A stretch of 58,622 nucleotides of DNA. Source: an uncultured Flavobacteriaceae bacterium. GTDB lineage: Bacteria > Bacteroidota > Bacteroidia > Flavobacteriales > Flavobacteriaceae. Where the stretch lies: assembly GCA_947500385.1 (NCBI GenBank), contig CANMSA010000007.1, forward strand, positions 180,929 to 239,550, given 5' to 3'. Position 1 is the stretch's first letter. Each line of letters opens with the position of its first letter. The notes beneath the pieces were generated by a model. That model made no database searches. It saw only the letters and a list, made by a program, of their open reading frames with translations, and had not been told where the DNA came from. Shown here one piece after another: positions 8,617-16,712 of the stretch. The translations under genes and the position numbers were made by a program.

Positions 8617-9143
8617 TGTTGTTTGGCCCCGAATCTACGGGCAAAACAACGCTGTCAGAACAATTGGCACGTTATTACAATACCGTATGGGTACCAGAGT
8701 ATGCACGGGAGTACCTGCAGCATAAATGGAACAATGAACGCAAGACCTGTGAACCCAAAGACTTACTTCCTATTGCCGAGGGGCAAATGCGTTTGGAGAA
8801 CAACCTTTCCCAGAAAGCCACGGAAGTACTTATATGTGACACCGACCTCTTGGAGACCAAAGTATACTCCGAGGCGTACTATCTCGGTCATTGTGACCCG
8901 TTGTTAGAAAAGTATGCGCTTCAGAATACCTATGAGCTCTATTTGCTTACCTATATAGATGTTCCATGGATCGGAGATGATTTAAGGGACAAACCCAACG
9001 AGCGGGAAAGAATGTTCACTTATTTTAAAAATACACTGGAAAAATACGAACGTAATTTTGTTATTTTAAAGGGTGATAAAAAAAAACGCCTTGCAACCGC
9101 CACTGCGCAGATAGATAAAATATTAAAATCAAAAGCCACCTAA
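8571..9143 (+). CDS. NadR-like nicotinamide riboside kinase-type ATPase
   Basis: 190 residues with a P-loop FGPESTGKTTL at residues 18-28, followed by VWVPEYAREYL, the same layout as the ribosylnicotinamide kinase domain of NadR. Further on are DTDLLETKVYSE and YIDVPWIGDDLRDKP, which also fit that domain. It would phosphorylate imported nicotinamide riboside in the cytosol and so trap it, feeding NAD synthesis; a different vitamin substrate cannot be excluded. The frame is open upstream, but the ATG at 8571 is the sensible start, overlapping the permease gene by 46 bp. The NMN adenylyltransferase and regulatory domains of full NadR are absent. Confidence 0.85.
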   Translation: MEEKFRQQPSDVVKIVLFGPESTGKTTLSEQLARYYNTVWVPEYAREYLQHKWNNERKTCEPKDLLPIAEGQMRLENNLSQKATEVLICDTDLLETKVYSEAYYLGHCDPLLEKYALQNTYELYLLTYIDVPWIGDDLRDKPNERERMFTYFKNTLEKYERNFVILKGDKKKRLATATAQIDKILKSKAT

Positions 9144-9146
9144 TAC

Positions 9147-10691
9147 ATGCGATTTTCAGAAGAAGATATCAAACAACTTTCCCAAAAAGGCATTTCTAAA
9201 GAAAAGGTAGAAAACCAGTTAGCGACGTTTCGCGAGGGAATCCCCTTTGTGAACCTGTCAAAACCTGCAATCGTAGGAGATGGCATTTTACGTTTTTCGA
9301 CTTCCGAGGAAGCAGCGTTCCGTGCGCGTTTCGAACAAGCGACTACCACACATACCCTTCTTAAATTTGTTCCCGCTTCTGGTGCGGCTTCCCGTATGTT
9401 TAAAGCACTTTTTAATTTTTTGGACTCGTACGATCCAACCAAGGAATCGCTGGATCGTTATTTTGAGCATACGGATAACACCTTGGTAAAAGCGCTTTTC
9501 GAGAAGTGGCAATCGCTCCCGTTTTATGATATTATTCAGCAGCGGATCAGGGGTTCTTTTACCTCACCCGATATGGAAAAGTATCTTTTTGTTGAGGATA
9601 TGCTCTCAGAAAATAGGCTCGATTATGGGTTTTACCCGAAAGGTTTGCTTCCTTTTCATAAGTACGAGTCGTATGTGGTTACCGCTTTCGAAGAACACTT
9701 AAAGGAAGGTGCCTTGTACGCCCAATCAAAAGGGAAGGCACAATTACATTTTACCATTTCCCCCCAACACCAATTAATGTTTCAGAAAGAATTCGAAGTG
9801 GCCCGGGCCCGCGTGCTGCATCAGACCGGGATTGATTTTGAGGTGAGCTTTTCCAATCAAAAAGCAAGCACTGACACTATCGCCGCGGATATGGAGAATA
9901 AGGCATTTAGAAACGACGATGGCTCCTTGCTTTTTAGACCTGGAGGTCATGGCGCCCTGATCGAGAATTTGAACGAACAAGATGCCGATATTATTTTTAT
10001 CAAAAACGTTGACAATGTCGTCACCTCCAGAACCTTGGAGACCATCGCCGATAGTAAAAAAGTACTGGCAGGTCTTTTGCTGAAAGTACAGGAACAGGTA
10101 TTTGCGTATGCCAGGCTTTTGGAAAGCGAAACCATAAATGCCGAGTTATTGGCCGAAGTAAAGCAGTTTTTAGAAGCCGAACTCAATGTTCGTTTTACAG
10201 ACAGCTTCGATAGCTTTAACATCTCCGAGCAAATGAAGGTCTTGCAAGATAAGATGAACAGACCCATCCGCATTTGCGGCATGGTAAAAAACGAAGGGGA
10301 ACCCGGAGGCGGCCCTTTTTGGGTAAAGGAAAGCAATGGTCGTGTTTCACTTCAGATCGTTGAGTCGGCACAGGTAGATATGAACACTGAAACTCAAGCG
10401 GCTCTTTTAAAAAGCTCCACCCATTTCAACCCGGTGGATGTGGTTTGTGGGGTTAAAAATCATAAAGGAGAAAAGTACGACTTGCTGCAATTCGTAGATG
10501 CCGATCTAGGGTTCATTACTGGAAAGACACAGGGAGGGCGAGCACTTAAAGCGTTGGAATTACCAGGACTTTGGAATGGGGCCATGGCATATTGGAACAC
10601 CCTTTTCGTTGAAGTGCCTGTTAGTACTTTTAATCCGGTTAAAACCGTAAATGATCTCCTAAGACCATCACACCAGTCGAGTGCGATGTAG
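9147..10691 (+). CDS. DUF4301 family protein
   Basis: 514 residues, close to full length for DUF4301, a family largely restricted to Bacteroidetes whose function is not known to me. Segments that identify it are FVPASGAASRMFKALF near the N-terminus, FRPGGHGALIENLN in the middle, and RICGMVKNEGEPGGGPFW with CGVKNHKGE towards the C-terminus. The GxGAASRMFK and RPGGHGAL parts recall sugar-nucleotide transferase (pyrophosphorylase) loops, an inference only. There is no signal peptide. It begins 3 bp after the kinase gene stop and is the last gene of the run from 7035. Confidence 0.85.
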   Translation: MRFSEEDIKQLSQKGISKEKVENQLATFREGIPFVNLSKPAIVGDGILRFSTSEEAAFRARFEQATTTHTLLKFVPASGAASRMFKALFNFLDSYDPTKESLDRYFEHTDNTLVKALFEKWQSLPFYDIIQQRIRGSFTSPDMEKYLFVEDMLSENRLDYGFYPKGLLPFHKYESYVVTAFEEHLKEGALYAQSKGKAQLHFTISPQHQLMFQKEFEVARARVLHQTGIDFEVSFSNQKASTDTIAADMENKAFRNDDGSLLFRPGGHGALIENLNEQDADIIFIKNVDNVVTSRTLETIADSKKVLAGLLLKVQEQVFAYARLLESETINAELLAEVKQFLEAELNVRFTDSFDSFNISEQMKVLQDKMNRPIRICGMVKNEGEPGGGPFWVKESNGRVSLQIVESAQVDMNTETQAALLKSSTHFNPVDVVCGVKNHKGEKYDLLQFVDADLGFITGKTQGGRALKALELPGLWNGAMAYWNTLFVEVPVSTFNPVKTVNDLLRPSHQSSAM

Positions 10692-10738
10692 GTGTGTAAA
10701 TTTTACACACTTTCATCCTTATTACACAACCTTACACA
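10692..10738 (+). promoter_or_regulatory. Candidate enhancer: TTACACA repeats upstream of the first small exported gene
   Basis: A 9-1-9 perfect inverted repeat (GTGTGTAAA T TTTACACAC, 10692-10710) is followed by two direct copies of TTACACA at 10722 and 10732. The three TTACACA copies start at 10703, 10722 and 10732, roughly one or two helical turns apart. They lie 83-112 bp upstream of a sigma-54-like element at 10815, the usual place for an NtrC-type activator. A related cluster is found at 11518-11546. Confidence 0.45.
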
Positions 10739-10814
10739 TTGAACGGGAAAAGAGTTTTAATGGTAAAAGATTGACTGTCAATTTTTTATATTATTTTTCT
10801 CTTGATTTTCGTGT

Positions 10815-10829
10815 TGGCACTATTCTTCC
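10815..10829 (+). promoter_or_regulatory. Candidate sigma-54 promoter of the first small exported gene
   Basis: TGGCACTATTCTTCC matches the sigma-54 consensus TGGCAC-N5-TTGC except that -12 reads TTCC. The GG and the -12 dinucleotide are 10 bp apart, as required. It lies about 50 bp before the start codon. No convincing TTG-N19-TAnnTTTG housekeeping promoter is visible in the same gap. Confidence 0.45.
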
Positions 10830-10879
10830 TATATACTAAGCGAATCAAGTACAAAAAATAAATTTTAAACACACACAAG

Positions 10880-11188
10880 ATGAAAAAAGTATTTTTAGTA
10901 GCAGCCTTGTCTCTAGGAACAATGACTGCTTTCGCACAGGAAGAAGAAGCCAAAGAAGTAGCAGCAGTAGCTACGGAAATGGTAGAAGAGCAAGATGGTT
11001 TTGCCGAGGTTGCCCTTGAAGAGTTACCAGAAGCAATTACTGCTGCCTTGGAGGTAGCCCATCCTGGAGCTACTATTTCTAAAGCGTATGTAAATGAAGC
11101 GGCTCAATACAAATTGGAAGTTACCAAAGAAGATGGTTCCACTGCCGAATTGTACGCCGATGCCGAAGGCAACTGGATTGAAATGTAA
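10880..11188 (+). CDS. Small exported PepSY-like protein, paralogue 1
   Basis: 102 residues. The signal peptide is MKKVFLVAALSLGTMTAFAQ, followed by an acidic, alanine-rich linker and one compact domain. The domain pattern (ELPEAITAAL, then ISKAYVNEAAQYKLEV, EDGSTAELYADAEGNWIEM) resembles a single PepSY-like repeat: a helix, strands, a DG turn and a terminal strand. Such domains are periplasmic or outer-surface; their role is mostly unknown, and inhibitor-like or sensor roles have been suggested for the fold. It is closely similar to the gene at 11668-11970. It has its own terminator, so it is monocistronic. Confidence 0.85.
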   Translation: MKKVFLVAALSLGTMTAFAQEEEAKEVAAVATEMVEEQDGFAEVALEELPEAITAALEVAHPGATISKAYVNEAAQYKLEVTKEDGSTAELYADAEGNWIEM

Positions 11189-11250
11189 GCGAAAAACCTG
11201 TAAGAACCCCACTTCTTATTTGAGTTACAAAACTCGTTAGTTTGTATTAA

Positions 11251-11281
11251 AGCCCTGATAATCTCATCAGGGCTTTTTTTT
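11251..11281 (+). terminator. Intrinsic terminator after paralogue 1
   Basis: Stem AGCCCTGAT / ATCAGGGCT (9 bp) with a 6-nt loop, followed by eight T. It ends the transcript of the small exported gene that stops at 11188. Confidence 0.9.
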
Positions 11282-11517
11282 ATGCCAATAGTTCAAATAC
11301 CCAACGGGTCACAACATTATTTTAAAACGCTGTGTAGGAGAGTTTCAAAACTTTAATGAACGACCAACACCTCGATCAATTACATCTCTTTGGGTGTTTT
11401 ACTTCCCAATTGCTCCAACCTGGTTTTCCCAAGCAGGTATAAGTCGGTAAAGAGCTTAAAAAGCCACCGCATAAATTCGTTTAGCGGCGACACTTAAAAC
11501 GTATAGCTTTTATACGA
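11282..11517. other. Intergenic stretch between the two paralogues
   Basis: The gap between paralogue 1 and paralogue 2 is 479 bp. After the terminator at 11251-11281 I see no RNA gene or repeat up to the TTACACA cluster at 11518. The only notable item is a 37-codon minus-strand frame (11380-11493, GTG start), whose translation includes MRWLFKLFTDLYLLGKTRLE. It may be a small gene, a remnant or chance. Confidence 0.3.
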
Positions 11518-11546
11518 TTACACACCGAGGTATACATATTTACACA
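11518..11546 (+). promoter_or_regulatory. Candidate enhancer: TTACACA repeats upstream of the second small exported gene
   Basis: TTACACA occurs at 11518-11524 and 11540-11546, with a degenerate copy (GTATACA) between them, giving about 11-bp spacing. The first copy is 93 bp upstream of the GG of the proposed sigma-54 element at 11611, the same distance as between 10722 and 10815 in front of the paralogue. Confidence 0.4.
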
Positions 11547-11610
11547 GTGGAAATGAATTATATTTTATTTAAAACGCTGATTATAAAGGTGTTGGATTTT
11601 TTAATGTTTT

Positions 11611-11625
11611 TGGTATCATATTTTC
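11611..11625 (+). promoter_or_regulatory. Weak sigma-54-like element of the second small exported gene
   Basis: TGGTATCATATTTTC has the -24 GG and, 10 bp later, a dinucleotide TC instead of GC. This is a poorer match than the element of the first paralogue, but it is in an equivalent position, 43 bp before the start codon. Confidence 0.3.
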
Positions 11626-11667
11626 TATAGTGTAGAAGAGTTTAATTATTTGATAAAATTGAGAAAA

Positions 11668-11970
11668 ATGAGAAAAGTATTTTTTATTCTAGCATTGTCT
11701 TTAGGAAGCGTTTCGGCTTTCGCCCAAGATACAGAAACAGCCGTTGAAGCTGTAACAACAGAAGCCGTAGCACAAGATGATTTCGCTGAGATTGCGGCTA
11801 GTGAATTACCTGAGGCGGTAACCGCCGCTGTTGCTAAAAACTATCCTACTGCAACTATAGATAAAGCTTATGTAAACGAAGCTAAACAGTTTAAATTAGA
11901 AGTCTCTCTAGAAGACGGGACATCGGGAACTTTGTATGCCGATGAGAACGGAAACTGGATTGAAATGTAA
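11668..11970 (+). CDS. Small exported PepSY-like protein, paralogue 2
   Basis: 100 residues, aligned over its whole length with the protein at 10880-11188. Both end in the same LYAD...GNWIEM, and both have the KAYVNEA motif. The signal peptide is MRKVFFILALSLGSVSAFAQ; the ATG at 11668 was chosen over an upstream TTG at 11650 because it gives the same N-terminus as the paralogue. The linker after the signal is again rich in glutamate, valine and alanine. The pair arose by duplication, including the upstream TTACACA region. It has its own terminator and is followed by the sigma-54 activator gene. Confidence 0.85.
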   Translation: MRKVFFILALSLGSVSAFAQDTETAVEAVTTEAVAQDDFAEIAASELPEAVTAAVAKNYPTATIDKAYVNEAKQFKLEVSLEDGTSGTLYADENGNWIEM

Positions 11971-12010
11971 TAACTTGAGTTATTTGTTTTGTATCAAGTT
12001 GGTTTGGTCG

Positions 12011-12047
12011 GAAAGGGGTCGTATTCGTACGACCCCTTTCTATTTTT
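12011..12047 (+). terminator. Intrinsic terminator after paralogue 2
   Basis: A 13-bp stem (GAAAGGGGTCGTA / TACGACCCCTTTC) closed by a TTCG tetraloop and followed by TATTTTT. This is a very stable terminator. Confidence 0.9.
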
Positions 12048-12271
12048 AAAGACCTTGGCCCTATAGGTAACCGATAAAACAGTCGTCTTTTTGGGGAAAT
12101 TTTAAAACCCTGAATATTTCTTTGCTTTAAAAAAGTGGTTTTTTTCTTTCTTTCAAGCCCTTGATTTTGTTATCTCTACGCTAAAAAACGCATTCCGAGA
12201 GAAGATAGTTTTAAGTGCTTCTAGGCTATCGGGTACTTTTTTTACGTACATACCTATACAAAGTACGTACT

Positions 12272-13636
12272 ATGCCAAACATCTTGATCATTGAGGACGA
12301 TGCCGCATTCTGTCAAATGTTGCAGAAGTTCTTGACTAAACACGATTATACAGTACACACAAGTTTTACTGCACCCGATGCCAAAGCCAAGTTTTTGGAA
12401 ACCAAGTTTGACGTGGTATTGACCGATTTGCGCTTGCCTGATTCTGACGGTATTTCCTTGCTTTCGGATTTTAAAAAGATAAATCCGGCAACCCAAGTGA
12501 TTTTGATGACGGGATACGCAGAAGTAGGTACGGCCGTACATGCAATGAAAAATGGTGCGTACGATTATATTTCGAAACCGTTTACCCCAGATGCGATTGT
12601 CAAGGTTATTGAAAATGCCCTCAGGGCCAACAAGGAAGTACCGCTGAGTACCGTAGGAGAACCAAAGGCCGAAACAATACAGATTGTCTCGTCTGGTAAA
12701 AGTGATGGCAATAAACCTGTTTTCGGTACTAGCGAAGCTTCTTTAAAGCTGGCGGAATACATCAAACTAGTGGCTCCTACCGATATGTCGGTGCTAATAA
12801 CAGGAGAAAGTGGAACGGGCAAAGAAGTTACGGCCAAAGCAATACACGATCAAAGCAAGCGAAGTAGCTATAATTTTGTTGCCGTTGATTGTGGTGCCAT
12901 TCCTAAAGAGCTGGCTACCAGTGAATTTTTTGGGCATATTAAAGGCAGCTTTACCGGAGCGGTCGAAGATAAAATAGGCAATTTTGAAGCCGCCAACGGG
13001 GGAACCCTGTTTTTGGATGAAGTAGGAAACCTTTCCTATGAGAACCAAATACAATTGTTGCGGGCGTTACAGGAGCGCAAGATTAAGAGAGTGGGAAGCA
13101 ATAAAGAAATCAAAGTAGATGTTCGTATTATTACGGCGACCAACGAAGATCTCGGCGTGGCCGTTGAAAAAGGTTCATTTCGCGAGGATTTGTTTCATAG
13201 GCTAAATGAGTTTTCGGTAGAAATACCTTCGCTACAAGATCGTTTCGAAGATTTGGTACTTTTTGCAGAACATTTTTTGCGCAAAGCCAATACGAGTCTT
13301 GATAGGAATGTACACGGGTTTTCAAAAGAAGTATGGGCCGCCTTTAAACAATACAACTGGCCTGGTAACTTACGTGAACTTCAGAATGTCATCAAACGAT
13401 CGGTCTTACTCACTACCGGTGAAGAAGTATCGATAGGAGTGCTGCCCCAAGAGGTACGCACACCCATTCGAAAAAACAGTATTGCTTCAAATTTCTCGAA
13501 GGCGGAGTTTGAAAAAGATCGCATTATCAAAGCGTTGAAGCGCACGAATTTTAATAAGTCCGAAGCCGCTAAGTTGTTACAGGTAACCCGAAAGACGCTT
13601 TATAATAAAATCAGCTATTATAAGTTGGACTTGTAG
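12272..13636 (+). CDS. Sigma-54-dependent response regulator (NtrC family)
   Basis: 454 residues in three parts. A receiver domain (about 2-118) has the acidic pair EDD near the start and the phospho-acceptor aspartate in VVLTDLRLPDSDG. An AAA+ domain (about 150-385) has Walker A GESGTGKE and the sigma-54 contact loop GSFTGA. A Fis-type HTH is at the C-terminus (NKSEAAKLLQVTRKTLYNKI). It activates transcription with RpoN after phosphorylation. The ATG at 12272 gives the normal receiver start MPNILIIEDD. It converges on and overlaps the hybrid kinase gene by 26 bp, a likely cognate pair. Likely targets are the two small exported genes just upstream. Confidence 0.95.
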   Translation: MPNILIIEDDAAFCQMLQKFLTKHDYTVHTSFTAPDAKAKFLETKFDVVLTDLRLPDSDGISLLSDFKKINPATQVILMTGYAEVGTAVHAMKNGAYDYISKPFTPDAIVKVIENALRANKEVPLSTVGEPKAETIQIVSSGKSDGNKPVFGTSEASLKLAEYIKLVAPTDMSVLITGESGTGKEVTAKAIHDQSKRSSYNFVAVDCGAIPKELATSEFFGHIKGSFTGAVEDKIGNFEAANGGTLFLDEVGNLSYENQIQLLRALQERKIKRVGSNKEIKVDVRIITATNEDLGVAVEKGSFREDLFHRLNEFSVEIPSLQDRFEDLVLFAEHFLRKANTSLDRNVHGFSKEVWAAFKQYNWPGNLRELQNVIKRSVLLTTGEEVSIGVLPQEVRTPIRKNSIASNFSKAEFEKDRIIKALKRTNFNKSEAAKLLQVTRKTLYNKISYYKLDL

Positions 13637-16076
13637 CGAGCTTTGCCTGTAAGGCGGTCACCAACTTCGCCGTATACTGCTTTAGCACCACAAAGTCACT
13701 ATCTAATTGGTGCGGTGTTTTGTTTTCGGGCACCGTAAGCTCCAACTCTTCAAGAATCGGTATACAACTTGTAACACTCAATTGTCGGAACATAGGAAGC
13801 ATGCGATGGGCTACATGATTAATTTGGGCATACTCCCTCGTAGCAATTGTCTCGCTTAATAGGCGCATATTTAGTTCGGTATCTGCCACAAATGTTTCAA
13901 GTACTTCAGAAACGGCCTCCGAGTTGTCCCCTAGAAAAGAATGTATGATTTTCAGACTGTACATCTCGGTGGAAGCATTTACTTCTTTGGCCGGTATTTC
14001 ATCTACCCGTAAATTTTCCGTCTCAATCCCTAAAAGTTTGAACATCCCTAAAAGTTCCCCTTTAGAAAAAGGCTTTTGTAAGACCTGTGCAAACCCCAAG
14101 GATGTATAGGCGTCTGCCTCCAAGTCTTTTCTTCCGGTCATGGCGATTACGGGTTGGTCTTTGTAGTGTTTGTACCGCCCTCCCTGCAAACGTTTCAGCA
14201 CCTCGAAACCGGTAATTTGCGGCATCTGAATATCGGTAAGTACAAGGTCGTAGGCCAAATGGGAATCTTTTTCGACCTGAAGAAAGTTTGAAAAGATATG
14301 GGCGGTAACTCCCATGCTTTCCAAAAGTTCTTTCAGCATTCGTAGCAAGGACGAATCATCATCTATGATCAGCATGCGTACTTTGGGTACAAGATAGGGT
14401 GTGGCCTCCGAGGCGGTTTCCACAGCATTTGTGATTTCTAACGGGAGCACCAACCGAAAAGTACTTCCTTTTCCCACTTCACTTTTTAAATCAAGGGTTC
14501 CTCCCAACAATTCGGTAAGTTTTTTAGAAATCGTAAGTCCTAGCCCATACCCGCCAAATTTTTTCTCCGTACTGTCCTCTGCTTGTGTGAACTCCTTGAA
14601 AATGAGTCGTTGCTTATCTTTTGCAATACCGATACCGGTATCTATTACTTCAATTTGGGCAGAAATGATTTTTTCCTTTACAACCGCCTTTGCCCTTATT
14701 TGAATGCTTCCTTCCTCTGTGAACTTAAAGGCATTACCGATAAGATTGGTCAGTATCTGACGAATCCTGAAAGGATCACCAAGTACGGTTTCGTTCAATT
14801 GTGGATCAATTTCTATATACAGTTTAATATTCTTGGTATGGTATACCGTTTGTAGACTTTCCGTAGTTTCTTGTACCAAGTGAGAGGTGATAAAAGGTAC
14901 TTTTTCGATTTTCAGCTTGCCAGCTTCCAATTTTGAAAAATCCAAAAGGTCGTTTACCAAGTCGCCTACGTATTCGGAAGAAGACCGCACATTTTTGAGG
15001 TAGTGCCGTTGCTTTTCACTGAGGGGGGTGCTTTCCATTAACTCGGTATATCCGTTGATTGTATTTAACGGCGTGCGTAGGTCATGGCTTACCGTTGAGA
15101 TCAATTGCTCCCTACTTTTCAAAAGCGATTCGGAGAATTTTTTTTCTTTTTCAAGTTTTTGTCGATAGGTCTGCACCCGCCAAAAATCACGATTGATCAA
15201 AAAAGTAAATAAAGCCACTACCAAGAACCCAAGACCGGCGGCAACCCCCGCCAAACGAATGCTTTTTCGCAAAGCCGACTGCTTTATAATACTTTGGTTG
15301 TACGAATTTAAAATGACTTCCTGCTCAAATGCAGCGATGATAGTCTGTAATTGTTCGGAGAGTTCTAGGTCGTTTTTATTAATTTGTATTTCTTTTTGAG
15401 CAAGAAATCGTTGCGTTTTTGCATCTCTCTTTTTGGCTTGCACCAATAAACCTTTTGAAGCATTTAAAATAGAGTCGATTTTTTCCGAATCTGGAATATC
15501 GGAACTATCGGCGGGAATGTTTTTGTTGAGATAGCTGACCCAATCGTCAAGCACTTTTCGCTCATAGGAGGAAAGGCTTTCCGGATTGGGGTGAATATCG
15601 TAGGCAGTTAGTTTTCCAAAGGAGGATTCCATTTTACCAAGCTCTTTCAGCGCTTTGTCAATAGAACTGTTCGCCTCGTTTTTTACCTTTAAATTTCGCA
15701 GTTCATTACTGTTGGCCACTTTCTGTCTTAACAGCAGTTGTACGCTGTCCAAAAGACTGTGTTGGTGCTGATCGATGGCAACTTGTTTTAGCGTGTCGAT
15801 CTCCACTAATATCGTATCGATCTTGGCGGCATAGGCATTGAAGTTGGCTTGCGCCTTATTTTGCAATGCGAGTTTTGACAAGCTTTCCGCCTCATATAGT
15901 TCGGTCACCAACGAGCCGGTTTTTAGTAATTTCAGATCGGTTTCCTCGGCAACATCATTGAATAGGAAGACTCGAAACTCAGAGTAGATAAAATACCCTG
16001 CGACCAATGAGAGGATAACCAATAAAAGGTAGCTGAAGAAGATTTTAAAAGTAAATCTGTTTTTTGATTCTTTCAT
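13611..16076 (-). CDS. Hybrid sensor histidine kinase with receiver and Hpt domains
   Basis: 821 residues. TM1 is at about 13-33 and TM2 at about 263-285, flanking a helical extracytoplasmic sensor region of about 230 residues. Then come HisKA (phospho-histidine in VSHDLRTPLNTINGY), HATPase (ILTNLIGNAFKFTEEG, DTGIGIA, GGYGLGLTISKKL), a receiver domain (LIIDDDSS, aspartate in LVLTDIQMPQITG) and a C-terminal Hpt domain (NHVAHRMLPMFRQL). It is a multi-step phosphorelay kinase in the inner membrane. The ATG at 16076 is preferred over a TTG at 16097. Its Hpt could pass phosphate to the NtrC-type regulator encoded by the overlapping convergent gene. The signal is unknown. Confidence 0.93.
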   Translation of the reverse strand: MKESKNRFTFKIFFSYLLLVILSLVAGYFIYSEFRVFLFNDVAEETDLKLLKTGSLVTELYEAESLSKLALQNKAQANFNAYAAKIDTILVEIDTLKQVAIDQHQHSLLDSVQLLLRQKVANSNELRNLKVKNEANSSIDKALKELGKMESSFGKLTAYDIHPNPESLSSYERKVLDDWVSYLNKNIPADSSDIPDSEKIDSILNASKGLLVQAKKRDAKTQRFLAQKEIQINKNDLELSEQLQTIIAAFEQEVILNSYNQSIIKQSALRKSIRLAGVAAGLGFLVVALFTFLINRDFWRVQTYRQKLEKEKKFSESLLKSREQLISTVSHDLRTPLNTINGYTELMESTPLSEKQRHYLKNVRSSSEYVGDLVNDLLDFSKLEAGKLKIEKVPFITSHLVQETTESLQTVYHTKNIKLYIEIDPQLNETVLGDPFRIRQILTNLIGNAFKFTEEGSIQIRAKAVVKEKIISAQIEVIDTGIGIAKDKQRLIFKEFTQAEDSTEKKFGGYGLGLTISKKLTELLGGTLDLKSEVGKGSTFRLVLPLEITNAVETASEATPYLVPKVRMLIIDDDSSLLRMLKELLESMGVTAHIFSNFLQVEKDSHLAYDLVLTDIQMPQITGFEVLKRLQGGRYKHYKDQPVIAMTGRKDLEADAYTSLGFAQVLQKPFSKGELLGMFKLLGIETENLRVDEIPAKEVNASTEMYSLKIIHSFLGDNSEAVSEVLETFVADTELNMRLLSETIATREYAQINHVAHRMLPMFRQLSVTSCIPILEELELTVPENKTPHQLDSDFVVLKQYTAKLVTALQAKLATSPTYNS

Positions 16077-16271
16077 ACCATTGTCATCTGTGAACAAGCG
16101 CTATATATGTACGTTCAAATACTTCATACAGTTTACTCCAAAGCTATTTTGGATGTTAAAAAATATTTTTTTGGATAAAAAGTGACTTTTAAAAGAAAAA
16201 GGGGTCTTACTAAATAGAAGGGATGATAAATACCATCCATTTTGTACAACGAAACAAAACTTTTAACACAG

Positions 16272-16463
16272 ATGCAGCCAATAAATAGATCAATTGCCAT
16301 GGGAGTAATTACCGTTTCTATTTGGATGCTTGCCGCGGTTGGGTCGAAATACAAGTATCAAAAGAAGATGGAAACAGATTCGACCTATACGCAGCAGATA
16401 CAGGAAGAAGTAGACAAAAAAGAAAATGCCAAAACAGTGGTTTTGGAGATACGAGATTTATAG
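16272..16463 (+). CDS. Small single-pass membrane protein, unknown function
   Basis: 63 residues with one membrane segment (GVITVSIWMLAAVGS) and then a charged tail rich in lysine and glutamate. I see no known domain. The ATG at 16272 is preferred over a TTG at 16242. It is divergent from the hybrid kinase gene and is followed by a good terminator, which supports its being a real transcribed gene. A role as a partner of the kinase is possible but unsupported. Confidence 0.5.
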   Translation: MQPINRSIAMGVITVSIWMLAAVGSKYKYQKKMETDSTYTQQIQEEVDKKENAKTVVLEIRDL

Positions 16464-16517
16464 TTCCGTCAGCAATCTTGTTCTAGTAGACATGATTGTT
16501 TGATTAGGTTGGGTAGA

Positions 16518-16550
16518 AAAGGGCTGTGAAAACAGCTCTTTTTGTTTTTT
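16518..16550 (+). terminator. Intrinsic terminator after the small membrane protein gene
   Basis: A 10-bp stem (AAAGGGCTGT / ACAGCTCTTT, one G-T pair) with a GAAA tetraloop, followed by TTGTTTTTT. Confidence 0.85.
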
Positions 16551-16614
16551 ACAACGATTTTCCCCTGAACCGTAATAATTTCATTTTTTTTAGGAACAGA
16601 CCAATTTAGCGCAG

Positions 16615-16622
16615 TATATTTG
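16615..16622 (+). promoter_or_regulatory. Promoter -7 box of the TPP-riboswitch operon
   Basis: TATATTTG, a perfect TAnnTTTG match, just upstream of the riboswitch aptamer, so the transcript would begin at about the first base of the aptamer. The -33 element is weak. Confidence 0.6.
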
Positions 16623-16628
16623 CGCCGT

Positions 16629-16712
16629 CTCGAAGGGGTGCTTTTTTCTAACCGAAAAAGGCTGAGATTATACCCAATGAACCTGGGCGGATAATGCTGC
16701 CAAGGGAAGGCG
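16629..16712 (+). ncRNA. TPP riboswitch (THI element)
   Basis: The conserved THI-box parts are all present in order: AAGGGGTGC, then GGCTGAGA, ATACCC, TGAACCTG, GGATAATG and CCAAGGGAAGG. The aptamer binds thiamine pyrophosphate and normally shuts off thiamine uptake or synthesis genes. A later segment, ACCCCTT at 16774-16780, is complementary to AAGGGGT at 16633-16639 and could form an alternative pairing, a possible expression platform. I see no obvious intrinsic terminator between the aptamer and the receptor gene, so control may be at translation. The downstream genes at 16807-21143 (perhaps to 22186) form the regulated unit. Confidence 0.93.
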
